Source: Branchiostoma floridae
Taxonomy: Eukaryota > Chordata > Leptocardii > Amphioxiformes > Branchiostomatidae
Length of the DNA stretch: 64,000 bases
Direction: 5' to 3'
NCBI RefSeq assembly: GCF_000003815.2
Contig: NC_049990.1
Span: 12,233,712 to 12,297,711 of the forward strand
The notes beneath the pieces were generated by a model. It saw only the letters and a list, made by a program, of their open reading frames with translations. It searched no databases and was not told the origin of the DNA. Numbering within the stretch: the stretch's first letter is position 1; each line of letters opens with the position of its first letter. This document shows positions 40,187-52,800 of this stretch, in pieces. A program made the translations under genes and the position numbers.

Positions 40187-41449
40187 TTAATCCAGTCTCT
40201 GACACTTACACACGGCTTAGCTATCAATACACAAATACATGTAACATCAAGACCATCCAAAATCAATAAAGTTCTCTTACTTCCAACTTTCTTGAAATGT
40301 AACGTTATCAGGGTTTATGTTGATCTTGTTAGAGTATGTCCTTCAAAAATAAGAAGTTATTGAACGCCTAAGGGGTTGATATAGCACCGTTTTATTTGTA
40401 CACGTATTGCTAATTTCTACCAGGTAGCGTTGGCCTTTTGACCATGGCGTTCACTCGACAAGGTCTCTAGTCTACAAAACGCATACAGACAGTTGTTCAC
40501 ATACCTCGTATGTCATCTGTGATTATATCATTAGGCGAAGTTAGAATTGGCTTTATACTGTCCTCACAAACATACATACACACAGAGAGGCATATGGACT
40601 TCATCATTGCTATTCAAAACATGTGCCACGGTCAAGTTTCTCCGTGTTGGGATAACCGAGACCTTGACCATGCTTCGAGGCCAGCGTCCTGAAGAATCGT
40701 TACTCCTGACCAACTCTCCTCTTCAGTTCGTGTGTCCGTCCAAGGTTACCTTGTTCTCATCGCTCCAGAAAGCAAAACAGATGTGTGCCATTAGGCACTC
40801 TTGAATAACAGTTGCCGGAAGCACGGTAAAGCTACATTATGTACATTAAGGATGTTTACCGGTACACTGCTTTTCTTGTAGAACCGGTCCAGAAAAAATG
40901 GACCTAAAAATCAGTAGACCGGATTTTGGACCGATTAGAAAATAAACAGATTATACAAGCAGGCGATTACGTGTTTTGAGGCTTATCGGCCCAAGAAAAT
41001 AACAAGAGCGAAGTAGAGGAGAGTTGGTAGTCATTTGTACCAAATTTTTACAGTCAAACTTTGTCCAGTTAACAGAGGCATTGGTGTAGTTTACATGACG
41101 ATAGGGCGTCAGTAGAAGTAGGGTACTCCATCAAAAGGATTCCTTCGTAGCAAAATGGACCGTTGTTTTGAACATCGCTCATTCACAAGTTTTCACAGAC
41201 ATAAGTAGGTTCAGCTCCGGGCCTGGACCTGGTCTTTGGACCAGGACCGTACCTGTACCTGAATTTCCTGTACCGGTACCCACCTCTAATTTACATTGAG
41301 CTGTCGTTTCAATACGTTATTGTTTCCAGTTTATGTCACAGCTTAAAGTAGACTTAAATACCAGAACTTTCGATGTTTTTTGCCTTAATTTTGGCTCTCG
41401 CGCATTTTTTAATCATTGCCAAGTATTTTCCTAACATATCATGGTATCA

Positions 41450-41625
41450 TGGGTGGTGGATTAATGTTCGCGGTTTTCGCGGTGACCACTTCACCGCGAA
41501 TTTAAAACCACCGCGAACATTTTTCTATCATGATATTAGATTGCAGTCTATGGTGTTACCGCGAACTTAAATCCACGCTACCGCGAAATTAAATCCCCAC
41601 GAACTTAAATACATTTACAGTATGT
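41450..41625. repeat. CGCGAA-rich inverted repeat element
   Basis: Multiple CGCGAAC / GTTCGCG blocks in both orientations (gttcgcggttttcgcgg, ccgcgaacttaaatcc), ending near TTTACAGTATGTG. The same vocabulary recurs at 49155-49345. Confidence 0.65.
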
Positions 41626-41955
41626 GACATAAAGGGAATGAATGGGCATTATTTTCACCTTATCACCAAACATCGATATGTACCCTAGCATTGGCCATGT
41701 ACCAGAAGGCATCGATAATGGACATTTCCTTTTCCCGAAACATTATGTCTGCAGCTTATTAGACTGGATTTAACCGTAAAAAATCCACGATATATATGTA
41801 TTACTTGCCTACATAATGTTTGTATGACTCTAGATGCTCTACTGTAAACCGTTCATTAGTTCCTTCGCAATCGTCGATATTGTTCAGCGACACATTTACA
41901 CCTCTTCCAGCTTGTGGGCGACAGATGTGCAATTGCCTCTTAGAATCCATTTGCA

Positions 41956-42137
41956 TAGTCTCCAAACAGACCCTACGGTGCCTTAAGAGATTGTATCAAA
42001 GCTGGCAAAGGAGTATAGCCGGCCAAAGGGAGGCGGCCGAGTATAGCCGGCCAAAGGGAGGCGGCTATACGTTGGATATACTCCTTAGCCAGCTTTGATA
42101 CTATCTGTAACGCACCGTAGGGTCTGCTCGGAGACTA
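41956..42137. mobile_element. MITE, CTCCAAGCAGATC family, copy 3
   Basis: 182 bases with ends TAGTCTCCAAACAGACCCTA and TAGGGTCTGCTCGGAGACTA. Flanks ccatttgca and ccatttcca agree at 8 of 9 positions. The core contains a tandem duplication of GTATAGCCGGCCAAAGGGAG. Confidence 0.88.
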
Positions 42138-42239
42138 CCATTTCCACAGGACCTTGGTCGTAGCCTGGAGTCTAGCCTTGATCGCTCACGTAGGTCGCTA
42201 CCCGCGACTAAAGCAAACAAGGTCGACCTTGACCTTGGG

Positions 42240-42635
42240 TAACGGATTAGTGATCAAAATCATTGGTCATTGAAATCACTGATAGATCATCATCACTGGA
42301 CGACTGTGATGAGGATCTTTGAAAAGTCATCAATACAACGCTTACAATGCGTGGAAAACCCCGGTTTCATTGAATGATCACTGGATGGCCTTGTGAAGAC
42401 CTTAAGGATCATTGAAAGATCTCTGGCATACCTTAATGGATCCTTGAAGACGATTGTAAGACCTTTGAACGCATGAAGTGGTCGCTGAGAGACATTGGAG
42501 GTCATTGAAAGATCTACGGAAAACCTTGGAGATCATTGAAAGATCTCTGTAAGAGCTCTAAGATCATTAACAGATCGTTGATAGAAACTTAAGATCATTG
42601 AAAGGTCAATGGAAAACTTAAGAGATCATTACAAA
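42240..42635. repeat. Degenerate minisatellite, about 32-base unit
   Basis: About ten or more imperfect copies of a unit built around GATCATTGAAAGATCTCTGG and a following ccttaagg-like segment. The spacing of the clearest copies is 32-34 bases. Divergence among units indicates age. Confidence 0.8.
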
Positions 42636-42849
42636 AATCCATGGAAGACTCAGTTGACCAAAATACCTTTTTGTCCTTTGCCTACACTAGTACATTGTAT
42701 CTATAGTACAGGATGTGTGCAGTCGTTCATTTACAACAAGGTTAATCCCAAGCAACTCAGCAAGAACTCTTTAATGCACCATACCTTTGACTAACAAGAT
42801 GGTGGACGCATCCACCTAAGTCACGTGTCTAAATGCCACTTTCTCATTG

Positions 42850-42965
42850 GCAGCACGTCACCCGGCCTGATGGACCAATCCCGACTGGCCATCATAATGA
42901 GCTCTCATTGGCCCAACTTATGGCCAGTCGCGATTGGTCCATTAGTTCCATCAGGTCGGGTGACT
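42850..42965. mobile_element. Short fold-back element
   Basis: The left arm (CCGGCCTGATGGACCAATCC, cgactggccat) pairs with the right arm (atggccagtcg, GATTGGTCC, CCATCAGGTCGG), separated by a short spacer. No coding sequence. Family unknown; the target duplication was not resolved. Confidence 0.7.
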
Positions 42966-45900
42966 GTCCTCTCTTCCTCTGAAATTCCTCACTATTTTGG
43001 TAGAAAGCGTCGCCTCCTATCTTTTCTTAGATAAGATAAACACATGAGAGGGGTTAGAGGAAAATCGTAGGAAGTTATCCCGGTAAATAACCGGTCAACG
43101 ACCCATCTACTTGTTTTATCATATCTATTTTTGTTGAGAGGTTTTCGACATAAATCCTTTTCATTGGAGAAGTATTTAGTTATCTATCTACACAATACAA
43201 AATTCCATGCGTCAGACGTTTCAGATATCATTCATTGTCACGCTATCTGTCGTCTTTGATTGTTCATTTAGGTTTGATAACTAGAAATTTACGGAAGATC
43301 ATTTTAAATTTACCAAGCACAGTTAGTCCTTAGTGTGCAAATGATTGATTTAAAAGTTGATTCTCAGAAATAAGAAGATAAGATCGTCTCAGAAATCGGG
43401 AAAGTATGCAAAGTCTCTCTTCTTCAATCCGTACGTTGTCGTTTTAATGACTGGCCTTCCATCCTTCTGACTATCACGTGTCTTCCGCCAGCTTAAGAGG
43501 AATTGGGAACGAGGACATGTCAATCACCTACAACCGCGTGATTGCATTGGTCGGGTTGTATTACCCTGGGAACGTGCGGAACGTGTGTTGATAGGCCGGA
43601 GATTGGCCGGCAGTTCCCGCGGAAAAAAAACTAGGCCACCAACTGTTTGTTTTCAAATCTCCTTCCGTATTAGTAACGCGTGATGATCATGTGAGGTTTG
43701 TGTTGGTGACGACACGTCGCAAAACGAGGTCTCGTGTTCCCTAACTTCAACGTCAACACAAAACATGTTTTCTAAAACAAAGCCACCTGTTTGGTCCAAC
43801 TACGACCATTCGCTGTTTTTCTATCTCTATTCTGTGACCTTTTGCTGTTTTGTGAACCTTATATTTTGCGGATCTTATGTTTTGTTGGCTGTGTAATTTG
43901 TCGTTAAAGCTGTTTCTGCAAACCTTGAAAATCATTGACATTTCACACACGTCGATTTTTGGTCAACAACCGATGGTTTTTTTTTTAACGCAGAGAAGGA
44001 AACTGGGATCTAACATGATAACATCAAGTGGATACAGAGTTTTAGGTACATAGCTGAGAAGTTGCTCATTACATAACAGATGGCATCAGAGAGTGAGGTA
44101 TTTTATCTTCTTCAACTGACTTGGCTCGGACTCTAGATGTTATCGCATAGAATCAAACTCCAATGCACGCCGAACTTTGTGAGCATAACCAGCGGCTGTT
44201 CTTTTCCTGGCCACAAGAACACTAAGTTTTCAAGATTAATCTCATACATGTTTGTATTAAAATTCTAAACTTCATATCCGGACACCGTTACAGATGAAAT
44301 AACATTCAAGTACACATACATGTTTGTTTTATCATCTTCAGTTGTGAAAATGTTTTATGTCGCTGTACTTTGAGAGCTTCCTTCGACTAGAACTCTTATT
44401 ATTGTAACGTTATAATTCATCTATTCGCTTCGAAAGCAATGTTTGAAGCCAAATATTGGTAGATATCACCAATTTTTATTTGTTACACTTTTTAACCTAT
44501 TGATGAATTATATGTTTTGTATATTGTACAGGGTGTGGTAGAGGCGAACTGTTCTCCATACATTGTAACGATAAAGTCAACTACATAAAAGAATGAACCA
44601 ATGTATCCTAGTAATACTTAGGATGTTTGCCTTCGAAGGCAACAAGTTCCAATTTGCGCACACGTCAATGAAATCTCCGGGATTCCTTTTAAAACTTCTC
44701 CCTCCCTCTACGTTTCCTGTCAGGGGACTACAGTAGTGACTCCACCCAAAACCATTAATCCTCATTTTCCTCCTGGCTTCACAAACGGAGAAGTTAAGGT
44801 CAAGGTGATGCTTACTTTGGCTCCATCAACCGGAAAACCTTCCTTACAATGCTCTTCAGGTTCATGAAATAGTCTTAGGAGAAAATGTCGTTATCTTGTT
44901 TTGTACTTCCTCCAGTTGTTTTTGCTATCTAGATTTTGATTGGAATGTTATTTAAAGTTAAGATTGTTCCGATAAAAATATCGCATCGTCTCTGAAGTAT
45001 CTACAAGTGCTAAAAGCCTTTTTGTGACAATGGACGTTTCCAAACCTCGCAACCTGATAGCAAGATTTTGCTGTTAGCTTAAAAACTACACCATCGGAAA
45101 AGAGGATATTTTTGTTAACTTTACACTTATAACATGTAGGGCTTCAAGTGTCAATTCACTTCATTTCACTTGAAACAACTTTTGTTAAAGGTTTTCCACT
45201 TGTCTTTCTAGTTGCAAAGCACTAAACAAAGTAAAAACACAATTTCCTTCGCGTGTTTCGCGTAAACAGCCTTTCGACCTCGCGTTATTTTTTCCGCCTT
45301 TGTCTTGTTAATGTTTACAACTTTCACATGTTTTTGTTCCCTGCCACGTGTACTTGATTACACAGTTGAGTATACGTAAACATGTCCCCATGATACATGT
45401 TGACGAGAAGATATATACCAACCACGGAGGGTCAGAGGGACTCCGCGAGGCAAGGTTATGACGTTGGCGCCTCTCCCAATGACCATATTTGGGGTTCCCA
45501 TGGCAACGCGAGCGACGCCGGAACGGGGAAAGACCGTCTTCCACCCCGATCGCTCTTGAGTGTGCGTGAATTTCTAACTCATCTGGCCGACCGTTTACAA
45601 TGGTTCACCAAAATATGACAGGATGCCGATGAGTAAAACATTACAATATACTTCCGTTTGCTATTTGAACCCAGTTTACGTGTTTGCGCGTGAGCCTACA
45701 TCTGCATCTTCATAATGAGAACACGGAGGGATATGTACGTTTTCTCTTTTCAGGGGAGACCCGAATTCCCAGTAAAAAAATGACAAAAAAGCGCATTTGC
45801 CCTTGATAAACCAACACGTATTAGATCTACAGAGGTTGTTTTTTTCTCTCAAGAAAACCGTATATGTCAACAACCTAATGAGTATGTGAGAAGGCATGAA

Positions 45901-46703
45901 GTGTTTGATGTAGACTTCAATCCATCTGAGTTCTGTACATACAGTGACCATTCTTTTGTGACACCTCTCGGTATTCTAGACAAAGCTTTGGCATAAACTT
46001 TGGATAAATTTGACACACATGCTTTTACCATAGCAGGGGGTAAATGTGGCGACAGACCCCTCTATAGTGATTTTCATTTGGAACGAATCAGTTGATGATA
46101 TTTGAGAGAAAGGGGTCGCTCATTTCACGGTAGGTAGATTCGTCTCGACCGATTGCGTGCGAATCGCAGGAAGCAAGAAATTGCGTGGTTGAAAGACGGC
46201 AGGAGCTAGCTGCATGTATTTTGATCTGCATGCACGCGACTATTTCGCAGCGCAAACTGATCCAAACGGTCCGCCAAACCAGGCCAGCACTCCATATGGC
46301 TTCAATCTACAACCAAACGTGGTTGAAAGTTTGTTACTATTTATGGGTCCCATAGTAAAGGTCTACCCTTTGCTAGGGTGCTAATTCCAAATTGTTAAAG
46401 AGGGGAGGGTAAAGTTTGGAACTGAGCCATTATGTTGGTCAAACTTCGGCGGAACTTTAAATCCTTCCTGTATGTTAAGAGATCAGAGCACCGGGGCTTT
46501 TCCTGGCTGCCCTGCCAGGAGGGGTGAAACGGGCGTCATATTCGCAAACATGATTACGTAGCTAGACTTCGTCGGCGAATCGGCGCCTACCTTACCGGTG
46601 GCCAAGCCACAGGTATTCCCAATTTGCCTATGCTTATACCCTCAGCAAGGGCATCTGTATAATAAATGTGCATTTCCTGCGAGTCATGTGTGGCGTCAGT
46701 GGC

Positions 46704-46713
46704 GATATATAGA
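46704..46713 (+). promoter_or_regulatory. Candidate TATA box of the astacin gene
   Basis: GATATATAGA lies about 155 bases before the chosen ATG, which leaves room for a transcription start near 46735 and a roughly 130-base 5' UTR. No other motif supports it. Confidence 0.4.
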
Positions 46714-46864
46714 GGGCAATCGGTGTGTTTTGAGTTACATCAGACACGGGCTAGTCGGTAGTAGCAGCAGTCACTACGGAGAACTTTCACACGACGAGGA
46801 CAACCTTACCGTACGGCCAAAAGCAGGCTCCTCGGACGACCAGGCCACTGAGACCGTAAGCGTC

Positions 46865-49800
46865 ATGTCGAGCCTTCGGTACTGCACACTGGTGCTGATC
46901 GCCACTCACTTTGTGGCGATGTCAACGTCGAAAAACTTGGTAGGTCAATTCTTAATCCTTCTAATCCACCATTTTAAATCCATAATAAAAGTGAGTGGGG
47001 TCCATTTACCTTTTTTCCTTTCATTTCTTTCAGCCTCAAGAGGAAGATTCTGATTCGGCTGTCGACCAATCGCTTAAGGTATGCGAATGTTTCATCTAGA
47101 ATATACAGCTTACACATTTTCTAGATCTACAACATAGACAAACACTTGCTTTGTAACAGTTACTGACATCTGTTAGGCTAAGCTAGAGCACCCCGGGGCA
47201 TCAATTGATTTCGCATCACCCTCTTCCTTATTCTTTACCCCAAACGAACCCTACTTTCAACCTAAGAAAAAACATGTGCTTAATGTCTTGCGTGAAAGTT
47301 TTCCGGTGTAGGGGCTGAGGTTTGGTATGTAAAGTTGGTCACCTTCTCCGCCCAGAGTGTTCAGGAGGCGTCTAGACAGTGTGTGTTATCTTCCCTGTCT
47401 TACGGCTAAGGGGAGAAGGCAGAACCCAGAATCAAAACAATCTGGTCTCGAACAGAAGGAATCCCCTGCAGCTCCAGCCAGTATCGACACTTTCACTGCA
47501 TAGGATACAAGAAACGCATTGTTCTATCTCGTTTATGTGAGCCGCTTTGGAACACTGCATAAGAAATGTCTCGCGAAATTGGTCCTTGACAAAACAGAGA
47601 GACGAGTAACGAAAGAAAGGGCCTCTTTGTAAGAAGTGCACGCAAGGCTGAGAGGTATAATTGGAAATAGGAAACGTAACCCCATTTTCTTTCCGCAAAG
47701 AAAGGGACTTACTAAATCCACTGTTTGTAGGCTTGATCCGACTGCAAGAAAAATGCGGGCTATGAAATTTTGTCATACCCACAAGTACTTCTTCTGACAC
47801 CTTGTTGATGATTCTTTTACGCGGTAGTTTATTTTTGTAGCTTTGAAAACTCTTCAACTTGGTGTAAACGGTTCGTCCCCGACGGAAGGTAGCGGTCTTA
47901 TGTACAGCTGACTGTCACTCAGCTGTGCGGGCCTGTATTTCACCGACCGGTTTCACAACAATCTCCTGAGCCGCAGTGTTCTGTGTGTTTTCACCAAGAA
48001 CCATTTTGGCAACTTGCCCAAGATCGTGTCCTGAACCGAAATGACCTTGGAAGAATCCTTAAGCTTGCCTAAATGTACTGTACAATCGCGAGCGATCAAT
48101 CTTGATACGTTTTTGCCAAGCGTTCTTGCGATGTAGCATAGTAATCATTTCCATCTGTGTTTTTGTCCTACCCAATGGTAAACACGGCCTCGTGACGTAG
48201 GGGTGGGTTCTTCCAACAAGGTCAGAACTAGATGTCGAGATGATGGTCTTTTCTTTTCAGTTATTACCTATCGATGTATAAGAATCTTATATTACTTGCA
48301 TACAGTACACGTAATATTTTGTAAGAAAGCCTCCCATCATAGTAAATAATCTTTGGTTTTATTGAACGAAACTTTTGCGACCTTGGCTAGCACACGGGAA
48401 CTTGTTGTGTTGTGTTCTAACTTTCCTACGTTGCGTTGCGCACACATGGTAAGGTTTTGTTGAAGAAGAGCCAAGGATCGGAAGTACCTGTCAGTTGTCC
48501 TGTTCTTCATATTCCAAGCAAGATTGATTGATTAAAACATTAGTATGTAATACTAGCATGTCCCTAACTTATGATAAGTAATGATGTGATTTAACAAGTG
48601 TTCCATTAATTAGTTACAAACACGCGTGATTTTAATCATTACCAGTCAGCTATCATCTCGATAACAAATAGTACAAACTACAAAGTAATCAATTTATTCG
48701 GACATTCAATTATCTCACCTCATCTATTACAATTATACATCGAATAAATTTCTAAAAAGCACTGTACAACGCGGTGTTCAACTTGCCCGTCGTTTATTTT
48801 CAACTGTCACCGCCGGGTCACATCAGGACCTAAGTGAGTGTAGATGTTTGGCGAAAGTTCACATGTGGCGCATCCTCCCCCGCTGAACCTACAGACTACA
48901 GTCCATCATTGTCCCGAAGCAGCGTACCGAGAGGCCGTTTCCATGGAGACCGCAAACTTGACTTTACCCCTCCTCCCATCCGTCACCCTTGTTAAAATAT
49001 CGCTCGAACTGACCTAAAAGTTAAAGCTGGTCTCTACAACTATGTCCGGTCGGAAGCTGTACCTGTATGCCTTCTTCTGACCCATAGTTTTGCCCCAGGC
49101 AAATTGCGATCTAAATCTTGGGTCACTGTTCGTTGCCTAGTAGTACACTAAGATAGGAGATGTTCGCGGCCGTTATAATGTTTTAGTTTTCGCAGCATCC
49201 CTTCGAATTCATCGCGAACTTAAAACCACGGCGAAAATTTTTGTTTTGTCTTCTGCCCGCCTACCTGCTTGTCTCGACCACAAACACTTCAATTTGTGCC
49301 CACCGCGAATTTAATTTCTCGTGAACATTTCGCGTTTTACAGTATTTGCTTCAGAGGTGTATGTGCTGATGTTTTTGCGTTTCTCCATGCATACTGGTTT
49401 GATAACAAGGGGTCATTTGGGGTTATCTATATCACGCCTTGATACCTTTGGAATCAACAACGGCTTGACCTAAAAAAAAGAGTGCAGCACATTCGGACAA
49501 CATTGTTGTTCCAAATCGTCTAAAAATATAATCTTAAAATCTTCTGTGAACAACATTTAGATTTGTAGCATCTGATATGTATGAATCTTTAAAAATCGTT
49601 AAAAACACCATAGCATATATAATGGGAATGCCCAAAACAGAAATTTTTGAACATTTTCAAAAATTCAAAAGTCCTCGAAAATAGGTTAAAATTTATCTTC
49701 AAACTAGTTCTGGTCAGTTGATGTTGATTCCAAGAAACAGCCGCTTTTTTTCCCCGATCGCTAATAGAAACCATCGGGTATGCAGACAGACTCCCTATGG

Positions 49801-52800
49801 TCCATTTACTGGTCTGTACCAGATAGCTGGTCAGTTGCTGCTGTCCAGTCTAGTGGTTTGATTGACACTAGAGAGACCCTTCAAACCGGTTGACAGCTCT
49901 ATTCAGCACTTGGTGGTGAAGCACTTATCTTACGTTTTCATTACAAGGTCAGAGACTAAAAGCGTAGGCAGACCTTGGTAACATGTCATCCTTGACACAG
50001 GAACTTAACTACGGTGACAGTGATAAATTCATAGATGAAAATAACTCAGTCTGTCTTCAATAAGTCATTTTACGACATACGTTCTCCTTTTCGGCAGTAT
50101 TGTTACGATTACGACATATCTTATGGTTTTACGACTGGCAACTTGTCGACTTGTGTGTAGCACATGTTTTGCCATGACCGTTCGCCTGAATAACAAACTC
50201 CGTCCCTGACCGATTTCCCATCAGTCCTTGCTCTGATTTGCCAACACGTTCTTCTGCAGGCACCGCTGAAAGTCCCAATGCCCTATTCAGTCACATTTGA
50301 ATAATCTCCAAGCAGATTCCAGGTGGCATGAGATAGTATCAAAGTTGACCAAGCAGTATAGCCAGCTAGAGGAGGTCAGCCGCCTACCGGTGCCCGTCTG
50401 ACTCCCTTTGGCCGACTGTACTCCTTGGTCAGCTTTGATACTATCTTGTGGCACCGTAAGATCTGCTTGGAGATTAACATTTGAACACTTTTTTACAGGT
50501 TTTAAGTCACTAGATTCTAGAATGCCCATATGAAAAAAGAATGGCTGACTCTTTATACTGGTTGGTTGGTTGGTTGGTTGGTTGGTTGGTTGGTTGGTTG
50601 GTTGGTTGGTTGGTTGGTTGGTTGGTTGGTTGGTTGGTTGGTTGGTTGGTTGGTTGGTTGGTTGGTTGGTTGGTTGGTTGGTTGGTAGGTTGGTTGGTTG
50701 GTTGGTTTGTCGCTCGTTTGACATTTTCTGTTCATTTTGTTGCTTTCCACATTTTTTCTAGATGATTCGTGAAAATCTATACTTTCGTTTTTAGACCTAC
50801 TTGATCAGTTTTCCTTATTTTTGCCATTCACTTCATCAACGTTACATAGTCTTGGACTTTGGAATCATTCAACGCGCAAACTTTGTGTGTTATTCTAACA
50901 CAAAGTGCAATGTCACTGGTGTCAATGCCATTTGGCTATTTCTGTACCACTCGAGTATTCACTATGCCAATTGTTACATAGGTCAGCAATGACGAAGTTG
51001 CCAAGTATGCGATGTTCGAATATTTTCGCTCAGGATCTTGTTAAGTATGATGATTCCAACGGCTGGTGGGTTTTTGTTTTCCATGTTTGTTGGCTAAGGA
51101 AGCAACGAAAACAAAATGAACCCGCGATCAGAGACCCTTAACCTACTTTAAGGGTTTACCTTAACCTGGTAGGGGCGAATCAAAATGAGTTCATCTTCAA
51201 CCCTTACTTTGAAAACAAACACTTGATGATTCGGTCACAATTGCGCCGCTGCTCGTCCGAAGTCATAAATTTGTCCCGGTGGACTGCCAGATACCGTGGT
51301 CTTAACTCCGAGTTAAAACCAACCCGGGGCCCGGCACAACCGAATGTGCCAGAAAAAACACCATGTAAACTGTCAATTTTCCAACTTTCCAATTGTGACC
51401 AAAGCATGAGATTAACGCATGGCTTTTGCTGAGTTTATATTACTGTTATCGACATTAACGTTACCATATACAGTATGTATGATGGTTGATATGATGGTCC
51501 CTCGATGATGCAGTTCATCAAAGTGGCCATCATAGTCGTTGTACGACGCTTGTCGTAGGCCGGTATCAAGGCTATGGTAAAACCGACTGATAATCTCCAA
51601 TCATGGTTAGTCTCAAGACAGCTGTACGACATATTCACGACTATCTCAAGAATGCCCTCAATGCGCTATCGTATAAAACCTGTCGCATGACAAATGTGAC
51701 TGGGTCTTGGGATATTTGCTATCCTCTATCTGTTGTTCACCGGTAAATTCTAGATATTACACAATGAGACCCCCATTCCACTAGACGGCGATCGCACTGT
51801 GACCTCGCTCGACTTGAACTAAAAATTAAAAGAAAAGTGTATCTCTTGACTTCAGAATTGGATTATCATGCAAAATAAAAAGGTTATGACTAAAACGACA
51901 ACAAAACACACAAAGCGTAAAAGATTTGTTTATGTCTGAAATTTGTGGAGTGCTCTTTCAAATTTCAACGCGATCACAGAGAGGTCAAAGTCAAGTCATG
52001 TCAAGTTTCCGCCCTGGTGGAATGGTGTATAAGGCGCGATTTTGGCAACAATTCTCAAAGTATCCTCACTGGCACCCATACATATGGCATATCTACGCCC
52101 GCAGCTTAAAATACTTGTAGTCTAAACGTTTCCACGGTTGTTAGTTTGACTTTGCAAACCGTCGCGATATTTTGCGGTTCCGTGCGGTCGTCAGGATGTG
52201 GACTTTCCCCAGGGAAGGGTGCACATCTGGTCACGTGACACGGGGCGATCCTGCAGACGACTTTTAGGTCAAACTGATCATGATGGCATCGTGATGCAGT
52301 ACAAGTGTTGGATCATTCGGTGTACGGCACCGTCAGAATTTCTATAAACCTAGATAATAATCACAAAGAAGGAAGAAATAAAAGACGAGCAGTTTTCAGA
52401 AATTAAAGTTTCCTTTGGTAGCCATGTCCATAACTCGTAGCCATCCTTGTTCTTGTCATCGTCCAGCCTAAAAATAGCAGCCTGTTCTGCAGCCGATTCA
52501 TAACTAGCCTCACGTGGGTATCCAAACTATTATAGCTAACTGTCGAGTCTTTTCCCTCTCAGGCAAATAGTGAGAATACGGCACTATGATAGGTTTGTAT
52601 ACAGGCTAATATAACCGGCAGCTATAATAGGTTTGTATACAGGCTAATTCATATCAAATACGAGTAGCTCATGTTACCGCGATCTAGGCGCCAAGGCCAG
52701 TTTAGTCCAAAACGGGTATTCTTGGGGACATTATTGCAATGGGAAAACAGTTAGCGTATGTACTCTATTGTGTGAATCTTATCTGAAAAAGAAATATAGA

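Larger units (their letters stand above)
30767..46700. other. Gene-poor intergenic region, about 16 kb
   Basis: Between the divergent starts of the coiled-coil gene (minus) and the astacin gene (plus). Open frames are short, without recognisable domains or supporting splice structure. Recognisable content is mobile and repeat DNA: SINEs (38105, 39747), duplicated blocks (32157-35765), a MITE (41956), a fold-back (42850), a minisatellite (42240) and CGCGAA-rich repeats (41450). Short upstream elements of both genes may lie at its ends. Confidence 0.6.

Noticed and set aside
42240-42635. CRISPR-like array of regularly spaced repeats
   Set aside because: Eukaryotic context, units are degenerate and contiguous, with no unique spacers.
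46598-47053. 151-residue plus-strand frame as the start of the astacin protein
   Set aside because: The upstream 89 residues are not hydrophobic or conserved in style, whereas the internal ATG at 46865 begins a clean signal peptide. The frame also runs past a good donor at 46940.
50541-50765. Long open frames of repeated LVGW and NQPT
   Set aside because: Direct translation of the (TTGG)n microsatellite on both strands.
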